64,000 bases of DNA from Solea solea (GCF_958295425.1 NC_081150.1:9671001-9735000); one strand, 5' to 3'; shown: positions 10,899 through 37,870, counted from the stretch's first letter. The notes: a model not told the origin generated them from the letters alone. Translations and numbers: made by a program.

Positions 10899-13137
10899 GA
10901 AACAAGAATCAAAATCACTGTTTTAAAGTCTCGAGATTCGTAATTTGACCTCCGCCATGTTGAGGCTCTCGTTGAAGGATACCAGCTGTCAATTAGCCCT
11001 TAGTGCCGTAGGTGCACCCATGGTAAATTGCTGTGGGAATAATAGACAACTATATATCCTGGGGCGTGTGTGTTTATAGGTCACATATTCAGGCTTTAAA
11101 AAAATACTTGTTGTTGAGTCAAAGTTATGATTCATTTTATATTGCATTTTTAGTAGAGATTTCAAGTAGCAATAATGGTGCAGAAGTCACAAAATTAGAC
11201 CGTTTTTTCTTTTTCTTTTTGTTCATAAAAAAATGAGCCAAGTCAACTTTGAACTGTAACATCCAGTTTCTGTGTTCTAAGGGTTAAACTGGAGTCCACT
11301 CATGTGATTTATCATCTATTTTCCTTGAGATCATTAAATCCTCACTGATGTTACAAATCAAGTCATAATTTCATAAATTCAAACTAAATCAAACCTCATG
11401 TGGGTATCCAAGATATTCTTACTTCCTGGTTTTTATAGATTGCCAAAGGGTCGATTCTTTTCTTTTTTCAACCACACGTGCTTGCAGGCTCATTTTTCAC
11501 ATGAAGGTCACATTTTGGGTTCGATAAAAGAGATTTAACTTGCGCTCTAAAGCTGTCTCATCACCTCAAACGACACGAATCTGGCAAATACTGGCAAATG
11601 TAGTTTGACAAGTGGCTTAAAAGATGGAAAAAAAACAAGATCAACTATTCAGGGGGGGTATGTAAAAAAAAAAGAAGTGATTGACAAAATGGTGGTGAAG
11701 AGAAAACAAACCCTTTCAGCTTTTTCAGTGAGTGAACGTCATTTTCTGTCAGGTTGGAGATGAAAGAAATCTCCCTCCCCCCGACTGTAATATTTCATAT
11801 TTACCAAGAGATCAGAAACATCAGACAGTGTATCCTGGAAAAATAAATATGAAACATTCATTCCCAAAGGACACAAGCAGTGATGGAAACCGAGTGAAAA
11901 GCTTGAGAGAAACTTGTTTTTATCACTGAAGGATGTTAATTTAATATGCTGTGCATTTATTTCAGGCTAAATACTAGTTCCAACATTTTGTTATCATGAT
12001 AAACAGCAATAATAATAATAAACAAGAACATAGTGCCGCCACTGACGATGATATCATGAGGTATGTGGAGCTGCAGAAAATGGATGAATGAGATCATTAT
12101 GTTGTCATCAGACAATAATAAACTGCAGCAGCTTCACAATAAAAGTTTTTTTATAACCGAACTGTTAAATACTGAAAGCGTGATTATCTTACAGAGGATT
12201 TAATGCTTCATTTAACATGTTTGTTTCTAAATAATCTCCTAGAAAGAAAAATGATTTGAGGTAATGCACCTGCACTTACTTGCAAATGCTAAATGATTCC
12301 AAAAACAGCAGCAGACCTAAATATGCAATATGTGTAAAACCAAAATAATCCACATTAATTAAGAGTAAAGGTCCCAATAATGAATGAATGTGAAATAATA
12401 TTTACCGGGGTTTTAGCTGGGCAATTCATTTAATGGAAAACCATCTGCAAGTGAAAAATAGACTCAGTTAATAACAAACCAGTAGAATAAAGTGTAAATT
12501 AATTCATTTATTTTTTCACAGTTTGTCACCTTTATTATTATATTCATAGGCTGGTGAACCTTTAGGCTCTTGCAAAATGAAGTTAAATGTAAAATGTTTG
12601 TTGAACACAACAGTTTTATTTTGAAATTTCAAAGAAAAAAAAACGGTATGAATACTTATGGGTTTTTTTATTTTTGTTTTTAAAGTCTATCATAGTAAGA
12701 CCTATTGTAAAAAAAAAATGACATCACTTTAGCTGTCCTTAAAACACACCTGCTAATAAATATTAATAATATTTTTTGAAAACCACATATATCCTAATGT
12801 TTAGCCTTAACACTGAAGTGGGAACAATATCTGAAAAGGTGAAAAAAAAATTGTTATTTGGGGGATTTACAGGGTATTTGTTTGGTTTCCATTTGTATAA
12901 TATTTAATAGATTTGAGCAGGATTCTGGGGCTGCAGTGTCATCTTTAGGCCTGCAGAGGGCGACAGTTTCCCTGTGTAGTAAGAAGTCACTACTGATGCC
13001 ATGCTGTGTTTAAAGTGTAACTAAAGCCCTAAACCGCTTTTCCCAGGTAAAGACCGGTGTATATGGATATCTAGCAATGTTGTTTATTAATCTATTTGCA
13101 AATCTTGTGTGAATTTCTCTGTGAGATGAATAAAGTA

Positions 13138-13166
13138 TCTATCCATCTATCTATCTATCTATCTAA
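13138..13166. repeat. (ATCT)n microsatellite
   Basis: ATCT repeat immediately after GAGATGAATAAAGT, a combination often seen at the 3' tail of fish LINE/SINE copies. The upstream body is too degenerate to classify. Confidence 0.7.
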
Positions 13167-13285
13167 ATCTTCATAGTTTTAGGTTTATTAACGCTTTAAG
13201 AAGCCATTCATTCTTAGCAGTTACTGCATGTGAAATGCACAAAAAAAACAACGACTGGCTTCATCCAGCACAGGAAGTCAACAAG

Positions 13286-15497
13286 AAGCATCTTTTAAAA
13301 GTTTTTATTTGAAATGATTTTAAATACAAATAATATATTTTTCCATTTACAATGACAGTTCCTTTGTAAACAAAAGTGGCAGATCGATCGATAGTCATTG
13401 GGTTGTCTGTCCAAACTTAGACGGCCTGTGGGGCCAGGAGCCTGGACAAGGTCTGTCATGGGAGAGATGGTGTTGTATTTAACCTCACTGCAGTTTGTTT
13501 GTTTGTTTGTTTGTTTGTTCCACACAGCGTAAATCACTGATGCTACATTCTATTGCAGAGCGATAAATACTCAGAGTACAATATAACCTGTTAGCATACA
13601 CCTGCTTTGAGCACGAATAACAGGAGGGTAGAGTGCGCGCGTGTCAGTCTGTCTGTGTGTGTGTGCGTTTATGTGTTGTGTAGGGAGAGTGTGCCCACAG
13701 ATATTCAAACCAATCTCTCCCACACTAATATGATCCTAGCTACTGAAATAATAAACTGATGGAAGGATATTCCCGGGTTAACTGTTATCTTTTGAAAACT
13801 GAACTGTTAAGATGTCGGCATACAGAGGCGGCCAACAAAGCCGTACAAGGAAGCTCTAATTTCCCCCCCCCCCCCACTCAAAAGGTTACAATGGAAGAAA
13901 ACAAGACAACAAAAAAAACTGAATTTCAAGCCAGCGCTAAAGACAATCCTCCACTGAAATAGCAGTTTAAATGACCAGAGAGAAGAGTTGCTGGACAGGA
14001 AGTGACACGTCTAACAATACATGTTGCTTTTCCCCAACATGTTTTTGTTCATGACACTTCATCATTCAGTGTTTGACATTAGTGTGTCAAGGATGTCGTA
14101 CTCCAATCCCTAAAAGAGCCACAAGCGGACTCTTTACAAAGCTGTTCTTATGAGAGACTTTGACCTGGTAGCATCAGTGATATGCATCAAGTCTGTGGAG
14201 CCATGGGTTAATTATCAGGATTATTTTTAAATGGAAACAAAGGGAAAAACACTATTAACTTCTTTTTATACTTTTTTTTTTTTTTTTTTAAATCAAACAT
14301 AAAACTATTTATTTATGCTCTCCCAAGAACCACTGGTGCATAGCACCCAAACATATGTATGTTGTGGTATTTCAGTTGTATCCATAAAGGCCTTTTTGGA
14401 CAAGGATTATACACTGGAATGTGCAAAAAATTGAGATAGAAAAAAAAAAAAAGAGGAAAAGATGAAGAGGAAAAACCACAAGTATGTATGTATACATATG
14501 GATATCGGTATCTGAGCCCCCGGGCAACACAACTTCCATGTCGTATGTGAAGAAAGAAAGAAACTCTAACACTGAAAGCTTTGTCATATGATTCATTTCA
14601 CAAGTCGCCTGCTTTAAACTTAAAAAAAAAATGTTTCTTTCAGTTTGATGTGGGCGTAGGTCGGGCATCATTAACAGCGCTGACTTCATCTATCTGTAGA
14701 CACATCCTCCTTCAACATATAGCGAGTACAAGCACGTACAAGTGAATGGCCGTCTAGCATGACATGGGTTTGAGTCTTTGATGTGATTCCTAACGTGTGG
14801 GGGGGCTAAAGCTCACACTTCTGCAGTTTTCAGTGTGCAACAGAAAGTGTCACTGATGTGGAAAATTGTTGGTGCCAAGAGAGTTAAAAAAACAAAACAA
14901 CAACATGTGTTGTGCGAGAGTGAAGTCAGGACTTGCTTACAGAAGTTGCGTGTTCTTGTTAGTTATGCACACAGAGTTATTAGCAGGTTGCACGTCCCCC
15001 CCCCCCTTCTCCCGCTCAGGGACAAAAAGCCCAGATTATAGGTCCTCCAGTCCACAGTGTGACAATCTTTCATACCTGTACAAACACATACGAGGTAACA
15101 AACACGCGGCACACGCACACAACACACCCTCACATGCGCACACCAACACGCACACAGGGGGCCAGGTATAAGTATTCACAGAAATCTCTTCCGCCGGCGA
15201 CAGGAAGTGAAAGAACAAGTCTCTGTAGAAAAGAGCAAAATGGTCACAGTCCATCAGTCCGCGTCACTGTCAGGGTAAAACAGACAAGAGGGAGGAGGGC
15301 TGTGTGTAGATTGACCCGATAATTCAGTGTGTGTGTGTGTAAGTGTGAGTTGTGTGGCAGGCAGGGCTTTGCTGCTCCTTATTCTCACTGCTGAGTGCTG
15401 TTGTGGGGTCAAGGATGGTTGGCTGTGTGTGTGACAGTGTGTGTGTGTGTGTTTGTGTGAATGGTGCGCGAGCACATGTGTTGATGGATCCCCGCTC
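13286..15497 (-). other. sec63: Probable sec63 3' UTR
   Basis: The stretch is downstream of the sec63 stop codon on the same strand. A canonical AATAAA lies at 13304-13309 (minus strand) and other AATAAA words occur upstream, for example near 14310. Mammalian SEC63 has a long 3' UTR, so a 2.2 kb one would fit. The extent is inferred; no transcript evidence is available here. Confidence 0.4.
13304..13309 (-). terminator. sec63: Candidate sec63 poly(A) signal
   Basis: AATAAA on the minus strand, about 2.2 kb after the stop codon. It is the most distal good signal before the spacer; proximal sites could also be used. Confidence 0.35.
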
Positions 15498-29170
<13,673 letters not shown>

Positions 29171-30914
29171 TTCGTAGCGGGGCTTGGGTCTCCCTTCTTC
29201 TCCACAACTGCGCTTCCCCTCCTAACCCAATGTGTGCGACTTGACAGACCGTTAGCTAGCCAGCTAGCATCCAGCCAAGACCGCTCTGTCTACTCAGTGG
29301 TGTACGTGGTTTACGCAGGCGCAGTGTGGATATTCTTCTTCGTTGTTGGCCGATTCACCTCTTTCACCCAGTCGTGCCGACACCTAGAGGTGACGAGGAA
29401 GACTGCAACGTCATTCTTATTAATCAAAACTACAGCTACGGATATCTGCAATTCAGTTTTTACTGGTCAAAATGACGTCACATATATCGGTAATTCAGTG
29501 TTTACTAGTCAGAATGACGTCCCTTTTGCCATTCATGTTTATGGGCTTTGTCATTATATCTACAATTCAGTTTCAGATATCTACATCATTATGACTAGCC
29601 ATAATTCAAGTTCAATATTATTTATTTCAAGTTTATTATTCAACGATCCTCAATTGAAGATATCTACATTGACCTTTTTTATTTTGTGTTATGTGAGGGG
29701 CGATTAAGATTGTGTGTTGTAGGCCTTGGTTGTGGATTTTGAGGCCTTCAGGACGGGGGTAGGGGGCTGACAAATTTTGACAAAACAGACAAATGTAATG
29801 ATTACTGTATGCATGGCCGCGATATAAAATCTAAAAAATAAATATTACAACTAAAAGTAGCCTCCTGACTAAAATGGACTATGCAACGATGAAACTGTAT
29901 TTAGTGCAAATGATAACAGAATAAGCCACCCCCCTTTCATTATCTTTTTCAAGTAATTTCATTTCAAATGTTAAGAGGTTTTTATGTCCAGTTGTTATGT
30001 ATTGTATATGTATTGTTCTGTGTAGCAGAGTAGCTCACAAAATAGTATCTGTGCTCCAGTTTCTGTGATGAGAAGTAGCACATACAGAGAGGTGTGTTTT
30101 CTCCTGTTGGCCACAAGGTGGAGTATCTGCTAAAGTGAGCACTGCTCAGGAGATAAGCACACGTGTATGGCTTAAGGGACTGAGAACTTCCACCTGGGAC
30201 TGAGGTGATGAGAGGAGTTTAAGAAAGAGGAAGAATCCAAATGGATTAAGGAATGAGGATGAGAATAGAGGAAAACCTTGAGCTGCAAATGAGAACTTTG
30301 GACAGCAATGAAGAAGGATGGGAAGAGGCTGAGACAGAGGAGATAAGAGGATGAGAAGAATGATAATAATTATTGATAGATGATTAGAAGAAGAAAGATG
30401 GGACAACAGCCAGAGGGACTGACATTCCTTTAATTAATTGAGCAAGACCATATATATCATTTCTAAAACACATGAACACCAAAGATATTAGCATACATTA
30501 CTGCCCTTTGGTGGTGGCATATGGTATTTCCTTCAAATCTATGAGTATAAGAATAAAGTGGATTAAACGGTAGCTATGATGTTACATCACTGCCATGTCT
30601 TCTTCATTCCAACTCGAAGTCTCTGGAACTGATTTTGTTCTTTTGATCTTCTTTGTTGTGATTTCTCAGCTGAAAAAATACCAGTGAAAATGGCTTAGCG
30701 CTGCACTGAGGAACTTTGAACTGCACTGAAGGACTCTGGACTGTGATGACGAAACCCTTTTACCTCACTCACTCAGCAAACAGTAAATGGCAAAAGGACA
30801 GTTTTCAGGGCTTCTTACAATTTATATGATTATTAATATATGTGCTAAATTGGCTCAAATCTTACTTGATAAGATAAGATTGTTGATTTCTTTGTCTCAC
30901 TGGGTAATCATGAA
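29171..30914. other. sec63 upstream region and spacer
   Basis: The first 150 bases upstream of the sec63 ATG are GC-richer, with a CCAAT word near 29228 and an ACGCAGGCGCAG motif near 29316 that resembles an NRF1 site; a housekeeping-type promoter fits. A degenerate short-period repeat follows at about 29430-29680. The rest to 30914 shows nothing recognisable. Confidence 0.45.
29430..29680. repeat. Degenerate repeat with ATTCAGTTT / AATGACGTC words
   Basis: Variants of ATATCTGCAATTCAGTTT and TACTGGTCAAAATGACGTC recur about three times, and partly inverted words (GATATCTACATCATTATGAC) also occur. The layout suggests an old tandem or inverted mobile repeat. It lies only about 250 bases from the sec63 start. 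Confidence 0.5.
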
Positions 30915-32045
30915 TCTGAGGGGGCAAAAATGACATGTGGGGTCCCCCAAGGCTCCATTCTTGGGCCACTTCTATTCAACATCTATATGCTCCCACTGGC
31001 CCAGATCATGGAGTATCATAACATCTCCTACCACTCGATGATACACAACTCTATGTTACAGTGTCACCACATGACTACAGTCCATTACAGTCGCTGAGTG
31101 AGTGTATCCAACAAGTCAATCAGTGGATGAGCCAGAATTTTCTCCAGCTCAATGCAGAAAAAACAGAAGTCATTGTTTTTGGTCCCAAAAATGCAAGGCT
31201 TGAGGTCAGTGGCCAACTTGACTCAATGACACTAAAAACCACAGACCAAGCCAGAAATCTTGGTGTAGTTATGGACCTGAATTTTAACAGCCACATAAAG
31301 ACCATCACTAAAGCAGCCTATTATCATCTCAAAAGCATTGCACAAATTAAAGGATTTCTGTCTAAACAAGACATGGAAAAACTTGTTCATACATTTATTC
31401 TTAGTAGGTTAGATTATTGTAATGGTGTCTTTACAGGTCTCAGTAAAAAATCAATCAAGCAGCTGCAGCTCATCCAGAAGGCTGCTGCCAGAGTCCTGAC
31501 CAACAGCAAGAAAATGGACCATATATCACTGCACTGGCTCCCTGTGTGTCAAAGGATCGAGTTTAAAATCCTGTTACTGGTCTACAAGTCACTGAATGGT
31601 CCTGGGCCTAAATACATGTCAGAGCTGCTCGTTGGGTATGAAGCATCCAGACTCATCAGGTCATCACTCAGGAACAGGTTTACTCAGCGTCCCCAGGGTC
31701 AGAACCAAGCAGAGCGAATCAGGGGGACTGATTAGATGAAATGGGAAGAACAGGTAATGAGCACTTGGAGTCTTGGAGACTCGAGCTAAGTGGGAGTGTA
31801 AGCCCTGTGACTTATTTCATTTTCACATCGAGGACAAATAAGGGAGGGCAAACACAGAACAGATGGAAAATTTGTGTCTGATTTAAAAAAATGTAATGTT
31901 TTAAATTGTTTTATTTCTATATTTCTTGATTTTTTAAAAATTGATTTTGTTTTAATTTCCAATATATTTACTTGCTTCTGTAAAGCACTATGAATTGCCT
32001 TGTGTAAGAATGGCGCTATACACATAAATTTGCCTTGCCTATAAA
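30915..32045 (+). mobile_element. 5'-truncated L2/CR1-like LINE (reverse transcriptase C-terminal part)
   Basis: The copy starts within the reverse transcriptase domain (GVPQGSILGPLLFN near 30940). It continues with an open frame to a TGA at 31733-31735 that encodes the finger/thumb and C-terminal region, including WMSQNFLQLNAEKTE, LSRLDYCNG and LIQKAAARVLT. It ends with the typical 3' tail TGTAAAGCACTATGAATTGC ... TTGCCTTGCCT. The frame that reads GVPQGS differs from the one that reads the DDTQLY box at 31037, so a short indel separates them. The copy is a dead insertion in the spacer upstream of sec63 and downstream of iyd. Confidence 0.85.
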
Positions 32046-32394
32046 ATAAATTGCTTAAAGGAGCTATCATGTGGCTAAATGAATCCATTACATGCCAACA
32101 CGACAACTCTTTTGTTACTGAATTATAGAATATTGCTGTTCAAAAGTCATATTTTTTTCCTCATATGAATCACTGACTCCAAGTCAAAGTGGAAACTATT
32201 GCTACATTAGACAAACAGCACACACATCCTTTGATTGGATTTTAGTGCATCCTAACTTTCAAGTGAATATTCACATTCCAAAGATTACATTTTTTTTCAA
32301 TAGCTTCTTAACCCACCGAAGATTACAAAGAAGAATTAATTCAGCTTTTTTTCCATTAAACTTCATCCTATTTCCTCTGCACAGACGGAGTCTG
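32046..32394. other. iyd 3' flank
   Basis: Probable iyd 3' UTR on the minus strand. I see no canonical AATAAA close to the stop that I would call with confidence. Nothing else is recognised. Confidence 0.35.
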
Positions 32395-34857
32395 TCACAT
32401 GTACACGCCGATTTCACCCAGAGGCTTGCGTCCAAAATCAGGCACGGTGGCATCTTGTGCAGGGTAGCCAACAGGAAGCAGCATCAGCAGCTTCTCATTG
32501 ACTGGCCTCTTGAGGAGCAGCCTGAGCCGGGGACCACAGTTGAGGGGAGTTGATGTGACAGTCACAAGACCCACATTCTAATGCACAAATAGAAACAAAA
32601 GGTAGTCATGTTTCGTGATCTTAGGGACGGCGCATAGTAACAAACATCAGTATACAATACACAATTGTATACTGAAGCTGCTCCTTTAAGTCCAATGTCC
32701 CTTGGCTTGGGATAACATATACATAATTTTTTTTAACATACAGCGGTTCAACAAATCACACGCTCATTTAAGAGTGGCTCATAAAAGTTTAGTGGCAGTA
32801 AAATGTAAATGTTGGTCTAAAGTGCATGGCATGCACTGCTTTGTACAATATATGGAATACATTTATGACCAATAAAACAGAGATAAAATGACCTTTGTTT
32901 TTATGTGTGATGTACAATAATACCTGCAGCGCAGCCAGTAGTATTCCGCAAGATATGGAGACACTGATTTCATTGTAGTAGTGTGTCTTTTTCTTGTTAT
33001 TTGGTAAAATGCCGTATGTCTGCTTGAAGATGAGGATCAGGTACGGTGCAACATCCAAGTACTCCTTAACCCAGTTTGTCCTGCACAAGTAAATAAAGAT
33101 GTGTGAAATTTACGTAAATTAAAATTCACTTTCGCTTCAGTGTGTAACTTCTGGTAGCTTTGTGAGAGGGGAGAGGCAGAGGCTGTGGCAGAGGCACAGC
33201 CTGAGGCTTTCGACTTGTCAGCCAAGAAGGCGGGCAGTGACATCAGTCTTTCCTCAGATGAGCCTGCAAGTCTGACTCCAGTCCGACTAAGCGTATCAGA
33301 TTATCAGATTAACATGTTTACATGACGTTAAGAAAACTGCATTATTGTCTTAGTCCGACTAAAATCTGACTTTTAACATGTACTGAGTGTCTTTGTCTCC
33401 ATCCTCCCACCATCAGTTGTGACTTAAAAACACATCACGCTGTGTGCAGCATTGGAATGTCACCACACACACACACACACCAATACAAGGCTGCTATGGT
33501 GAGAAACACAGAGCGTGGAGCTCAATCAGCAGTGGCTGAACTCATGTGACATCAAATATTACTGCAGCTTCCATGATCAGTTAATCTTTGTATATGCATA
33601 GGCAAAGGTTGCGGAAGATATTTTGGCCACTGAATGCTGTGAGTCAGTGATGTCAGTGCAATAACATACAAATGTGTGGAGTAAGTCTTACTTTATTTTG
33701 GACAAATCATGGACCCACTTTTCCCCCATCCTCTGACGGTAGTTCAACTCCTCCTCGTCCTCCACAATCAGTCTGATCTGGTGCTTCAAGTCTGCGTCGG
33801 ATACCACGACAAACGTCCAAGGCTGTGTGTGAGCTCCACTGGGGGCGGTACCTGCCCACAGGAAAGAAAGGTGTGCGAGGGGAGTATTTAAAAAAAATAG
33901 TTAGAGGACTAAAAAACAACACATTTCAGTATTTATCTCAGGTTATAGCACATTAACAGTTATTTATTTTGATGTGCCTGCAGTGCGGATGACATTGTCA
34001 ATGACGTCTTGTGGGACCATCTCTGGGCTGATGAATCGAACACTCCTTCTCTGATTCATCATCGTGTAGAAATCCTTGCTTCTCTGCAGCATTGTTTCCT
34101 CAGAGTGGTGTTGCAGGGAGTAGGGCACCTGTGGATGGTCCTCCTCGCTGCCTTGTGAGTCCACACACTCGTCTTCCTCTAAAACTGATGACAGACAGAA
34201 AATACATACCCACAAATAGTATCAGCATTTTCATCCTAATATTATGAGTTATCAGTTATTAGTGGGGAGTCTGATACACAATTTAAACAGAAATATTATT
34301 TTATCAAAGGCTTTTAAGTCTATCGCTACTCCCAATTGTACAGCCATGGAATATTGGCGGGTTGTCACTATTTAAAGTTTGTACTTTGTTCTCCCAGAGA
34401 GTCTAAACATTGCCATCTGAATGGCTTTGTTGACTTTGTTTGTTCTGAACATTAACATTGATTTACGGTGCACTGGACACAACTTTCCTGATGGACCAAG
34501 TCGCTTTTCCGTGATCATTGTCCAATATAATGACTTTATATTATGAGTAAATAATATATGCCAGTTTATTCTGAAGGTGTGTCTAACTCCAGATATGAAT
34601 GCGTCATGCATCAACATTGATTAACCAAACTGAAGCTAAAAGGATTCTGTACTGGGATCTGAAGTAGCAAGTTTAGTCTACGTTAACAACAGTTCAAAAG
34701 TTCCTGCTCTGCTCTTACCGTCGTCTCCATCCTGTAAATCCTCATCCACCCACGGTCGCGTGTCTGTCTTTGTCTCCCGTGGCTTCACCAGCATGAAGCC
34801 GATAACCATGCACAGGATCAGCAGCAGCACAGGCGTGAGGACGGTGAGCAGAGCCAT
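32395..34857 (-). CDS. iyd: Iodotyrosine deiodinase (Iyd)
   Basis: Membrane-anchored flavoprotein that reductively removes iodide from mono- and diiodotyrosine so that it can be reused for thyroid hormone synthesis. Five exons join in frame: 34719-34857, 33978-34184, 33692-33851, 32924-33080, 32395-32577, giving 281 aa (human 289). An N-terminal membrane anchor spans about residues 3-24 ([20 protein letters not shown]). The nitroreductase fold follows: RRSVRFIS at 92-99 binds the FMN phosphate in the family, and [12 protein letters not shown] at 116-127 is typical. The substrate-lid residues of the human enzyme (E157, Y161, K182) correspond to E148, Y152 and K173 here, all present. The C-terminal part has [17 protein letters not shown] and ends GEIGVYM. 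The ATG at 34857 is the only one in the first exon. The second intron appears to use a GC donor. Confidence 0.95.
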
Positions 34858-35029
34858 GACTGTCTGCGGTACAGTCAACTGCTGTTCGGTTGACCAGCCG
34901 TGGTGCAGTGAGTCGCGGTTGGATTACTGCTGCGCCTCTAGTAGCGTAAATGTGGTATCTGTGAGGTCCTTAAAGGTACATAGACATACACAGACCTTCC
35001 TGATTTCTTATTTTTTAGCATGTTTGTCA

Positions 35030-35800
<771 letters not shown>

Positions 35801-36780
35801 CAGGTTTCTTTTTCTGTAGCCTCTTCACTTGGGCTACAGGACAATTCTATTGCACAGTAAAAAAAACATTTCTCTCGGTGCTGCGCCTGCCAGCTGACCC
35901 GTATTATATCTACGAGTAGCCCTACGCTCACTTCCACTATTTCTCTACTTTTCATGTCCAGATAGGCAGCAGGCAGCCTGTGGAGATGATCTCCCCAGAT
36001 ACCCCAGTGTACTGTATGAGTGAGTGACAAATAAACACTCTCAAATCTAAAATCCTTTCTCCAGTATCCTTCTTAAGAGCAAGTACAGTAAGCAACACAC
36101 TGTATTTATCATTTATTTATTCAAGGCTCCAGAATATAAAGGGATATTGCTCAGTATAGTGGTGTTATTAAGAGCTTGCATGTTTGTATGTACATCAACG
36201 AGTTGGCACAGTATCTATGCGCGGATTATAGTGGGCCAGTCTGATTGTCCTGAACAGAATATAGCTTCCATAAAGGCACAACAGCTCAACTACAGAGAAA
36301 AGTACATTAACACTAGAGAGGATGGGGGGGAAAAAACTATGCATCTTTAAGGACCTTCGGATCGCTCAGAGGTGGCCACTACCGTATTTTCACTACTATA
36401 GCAGCAGCAGCAGCAGAAATCCAACTTGCCTGCACTTTACCACGTGCAGGCGAATAACGGCTCACTTGAGCATTTAAGTGCTGGATATGCTTGCAGGAGA
36501 AAGTGTGTTGTCATAACACCAGGGTCAAAACCATGACACAGCATTAGATAAGAGCGTTTGTCTAACAAAACATTGTACTATGTCATTAAAAAAAACAAAA
36601 AACAGAGCTTATTACAAGTGGAATACTCCCTATAACCAACAGGGGGCGCGAGGGTGCTGGTTTCATATTAAAAACATGACCAGGTGAGCAGATCCATCAA
36701 TTTAATATCAGCCTGTACTCATAGACACAAGATTTATGGACACAAACAGACTGGAATTTGGAAATAATAAAATTATTATT

Positions 36781-37060
36781 CAGGGCTGCATCTATTAATC
36801 GATTACGAAATCAATAGTCAACTATTTTGATTATCGATTCAGGTTTCTTATCATTTATAATTAAGCTTCTTAAATGTGAATATTTTCTGGTTTCTTTGCT
36901 TCACATAACAAAGAAATTGTGGACAAAACAAGATATTTGAGAGCATCATCATCAACGATCAACATATTTCATATTTTATGGACTAAACAATTAATAGATG
37001 AATCGAGGAAAGAGTCTACACATTAATTGATTATGAACATAATCAATAGTTGCAGCCCTT
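36781..37060. mobile_element. hAT-type MITE with perfect 8-bp target duplication
   Basis: A 280-bp element bounded by CAGGGCTGCA at the left and TGCAGCCCTT at the right (inverted except for the last base). It is flanked by the direct repeat TTATTATT at 36773-36780 and 37061-37068. The interior holds the typical ATTAATCGATTACG and AATAGTCAACTATTTTGATT words of a very common teleost MITE. An 8-bp duplication is the hAT signature. Confidence 0.88.
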
Positions 37061-37194
37061 TTATTATTATAAACTATTAGAAATAGTTATGTACACTACA
37101 TTATTATTGCATTATTAGAAACAGATTCCGATTTATGAGTATATCCTCCTAAAACACTGGGCCTAATCTTAATCTGATTAGAAAGTTGTGAGTT

Positions 37195-37640
37195 GGGGCA
37201 GCCAATGATTTAGTGGAAAGGGAACTTGCCTTGTACCTCTGAGCAAGGTATCCAATCCCCACTGTTCCACCATTGATTGGGTTAAATGTTCACTCTAAAG
37301 CAGAGGTGTCAAACTCGTGGTCCATGGGTCACATGCGACCCTCCAATTGATTTCAAGCAGCCTGCTACTTAATATCAGTGTTATTTCTGTATGGTTTTCT
37401 ATTAATATTAATTTTGCATCATAAATGCATAGTTCTGGATCAGCAAAAGTGTTTTTATTTTGAAACGTTGCTTTTTCCCATCATTTCATTTGACTGGTCT
37501 CCTAAAGTCCAGACTAGATGCTCAGTGGCCCTCAGGCAATTTGAGTGTGAGACCCCTGCTCTAAAGCCACGATGGGGCCTCATCCGTGTACTTTAAATGG
37601 GAGGATTGCGCCAGGAAGAACATCTATATGCGGATCACTG
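37195..37640 (+). mobile_element. tRNA-derived SINE fragment split by a hAT MITE
   Basis: GGCAGCCAATGATTTAGTGG followed by AAAGGGAACTTGCC resembles the tRNA head of the SINE at 46.1 kb, and GAGCAAGGTATCCAATCCCC matches its body (GAGCAAGGAACCCAATCCCC there). The sequence is interrupted by the MITE at 37301-37558 and resumes with GCGCCAGGAAGAACATCTAT, a typical SINE/RTE tail phrase. Confidence 0.6.
37301..37558. mobile_element. Second hAT-type MITE with perfect 8-bp target duplication
   Basis: A 258-bp element that begins CAGAGGTGTCAAACTC and ends GAGTGTGAGACCCCTG, an imperfect inverted pair. It is flanked by the direct repeat CTCTAAAG at 37293-37300 and 37559-37566. It carries no coding capacity. 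It lies inside the older SINE fragment. Confidence 0.85.
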
Positions 37641-37745
37641 AAATATATTCATTTTTGGGGAAACATTGACTGTAATTTGTCTGTTGGAGGCGCTGATGCC
37701 CATTTCTTGCAGCGTTAACTCCGCCTTCTGTCTCCGGCGCTGCGC

Positions 37746-37753
37746 TTTAAATA
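37746..37753 (+). promoter_or_regulatory. ppp1r14c: TATA-like box of ppp1r14c
   Basis: TTTAAATA in a GC-rich setting (GCGCTTTAAATAGCAGC), about 118 bases before the start codon. This is a suitable distance for a TATA element with a leader of about 90 bases. Confidence 0.45.
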
Positions 37754-37870
37754 GCAGCTGTTTAAAAGCAGCTCTCCACTCTCTTGTCTGCAGCCGTACA
37801 GAGCGCACCATCTCTGAACGCTGCAGTCCACGCTCATTCATCTACACGTAACAAGAAATCACGTCCCGCA

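Larger units (their letters stand above)
5221..13285. other. Spacer between scml4 5' side and sec63 3' end, repeat-rich
   Basis: No protein-coding exon is recognised in these 8 kb. The stretch contains many microsatellites, several copies of a GTCCTCACAAAG-type fish repeat that end in CA/GT tracts, and one hAT-type element (7445-7962). Unique GC-richer islands near 8080-8400 and 9360-9620 could be regulatory. Untranslated or early exons of scml4 may lie here but cannot be called from sequence alone. Confidence 0.5.
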
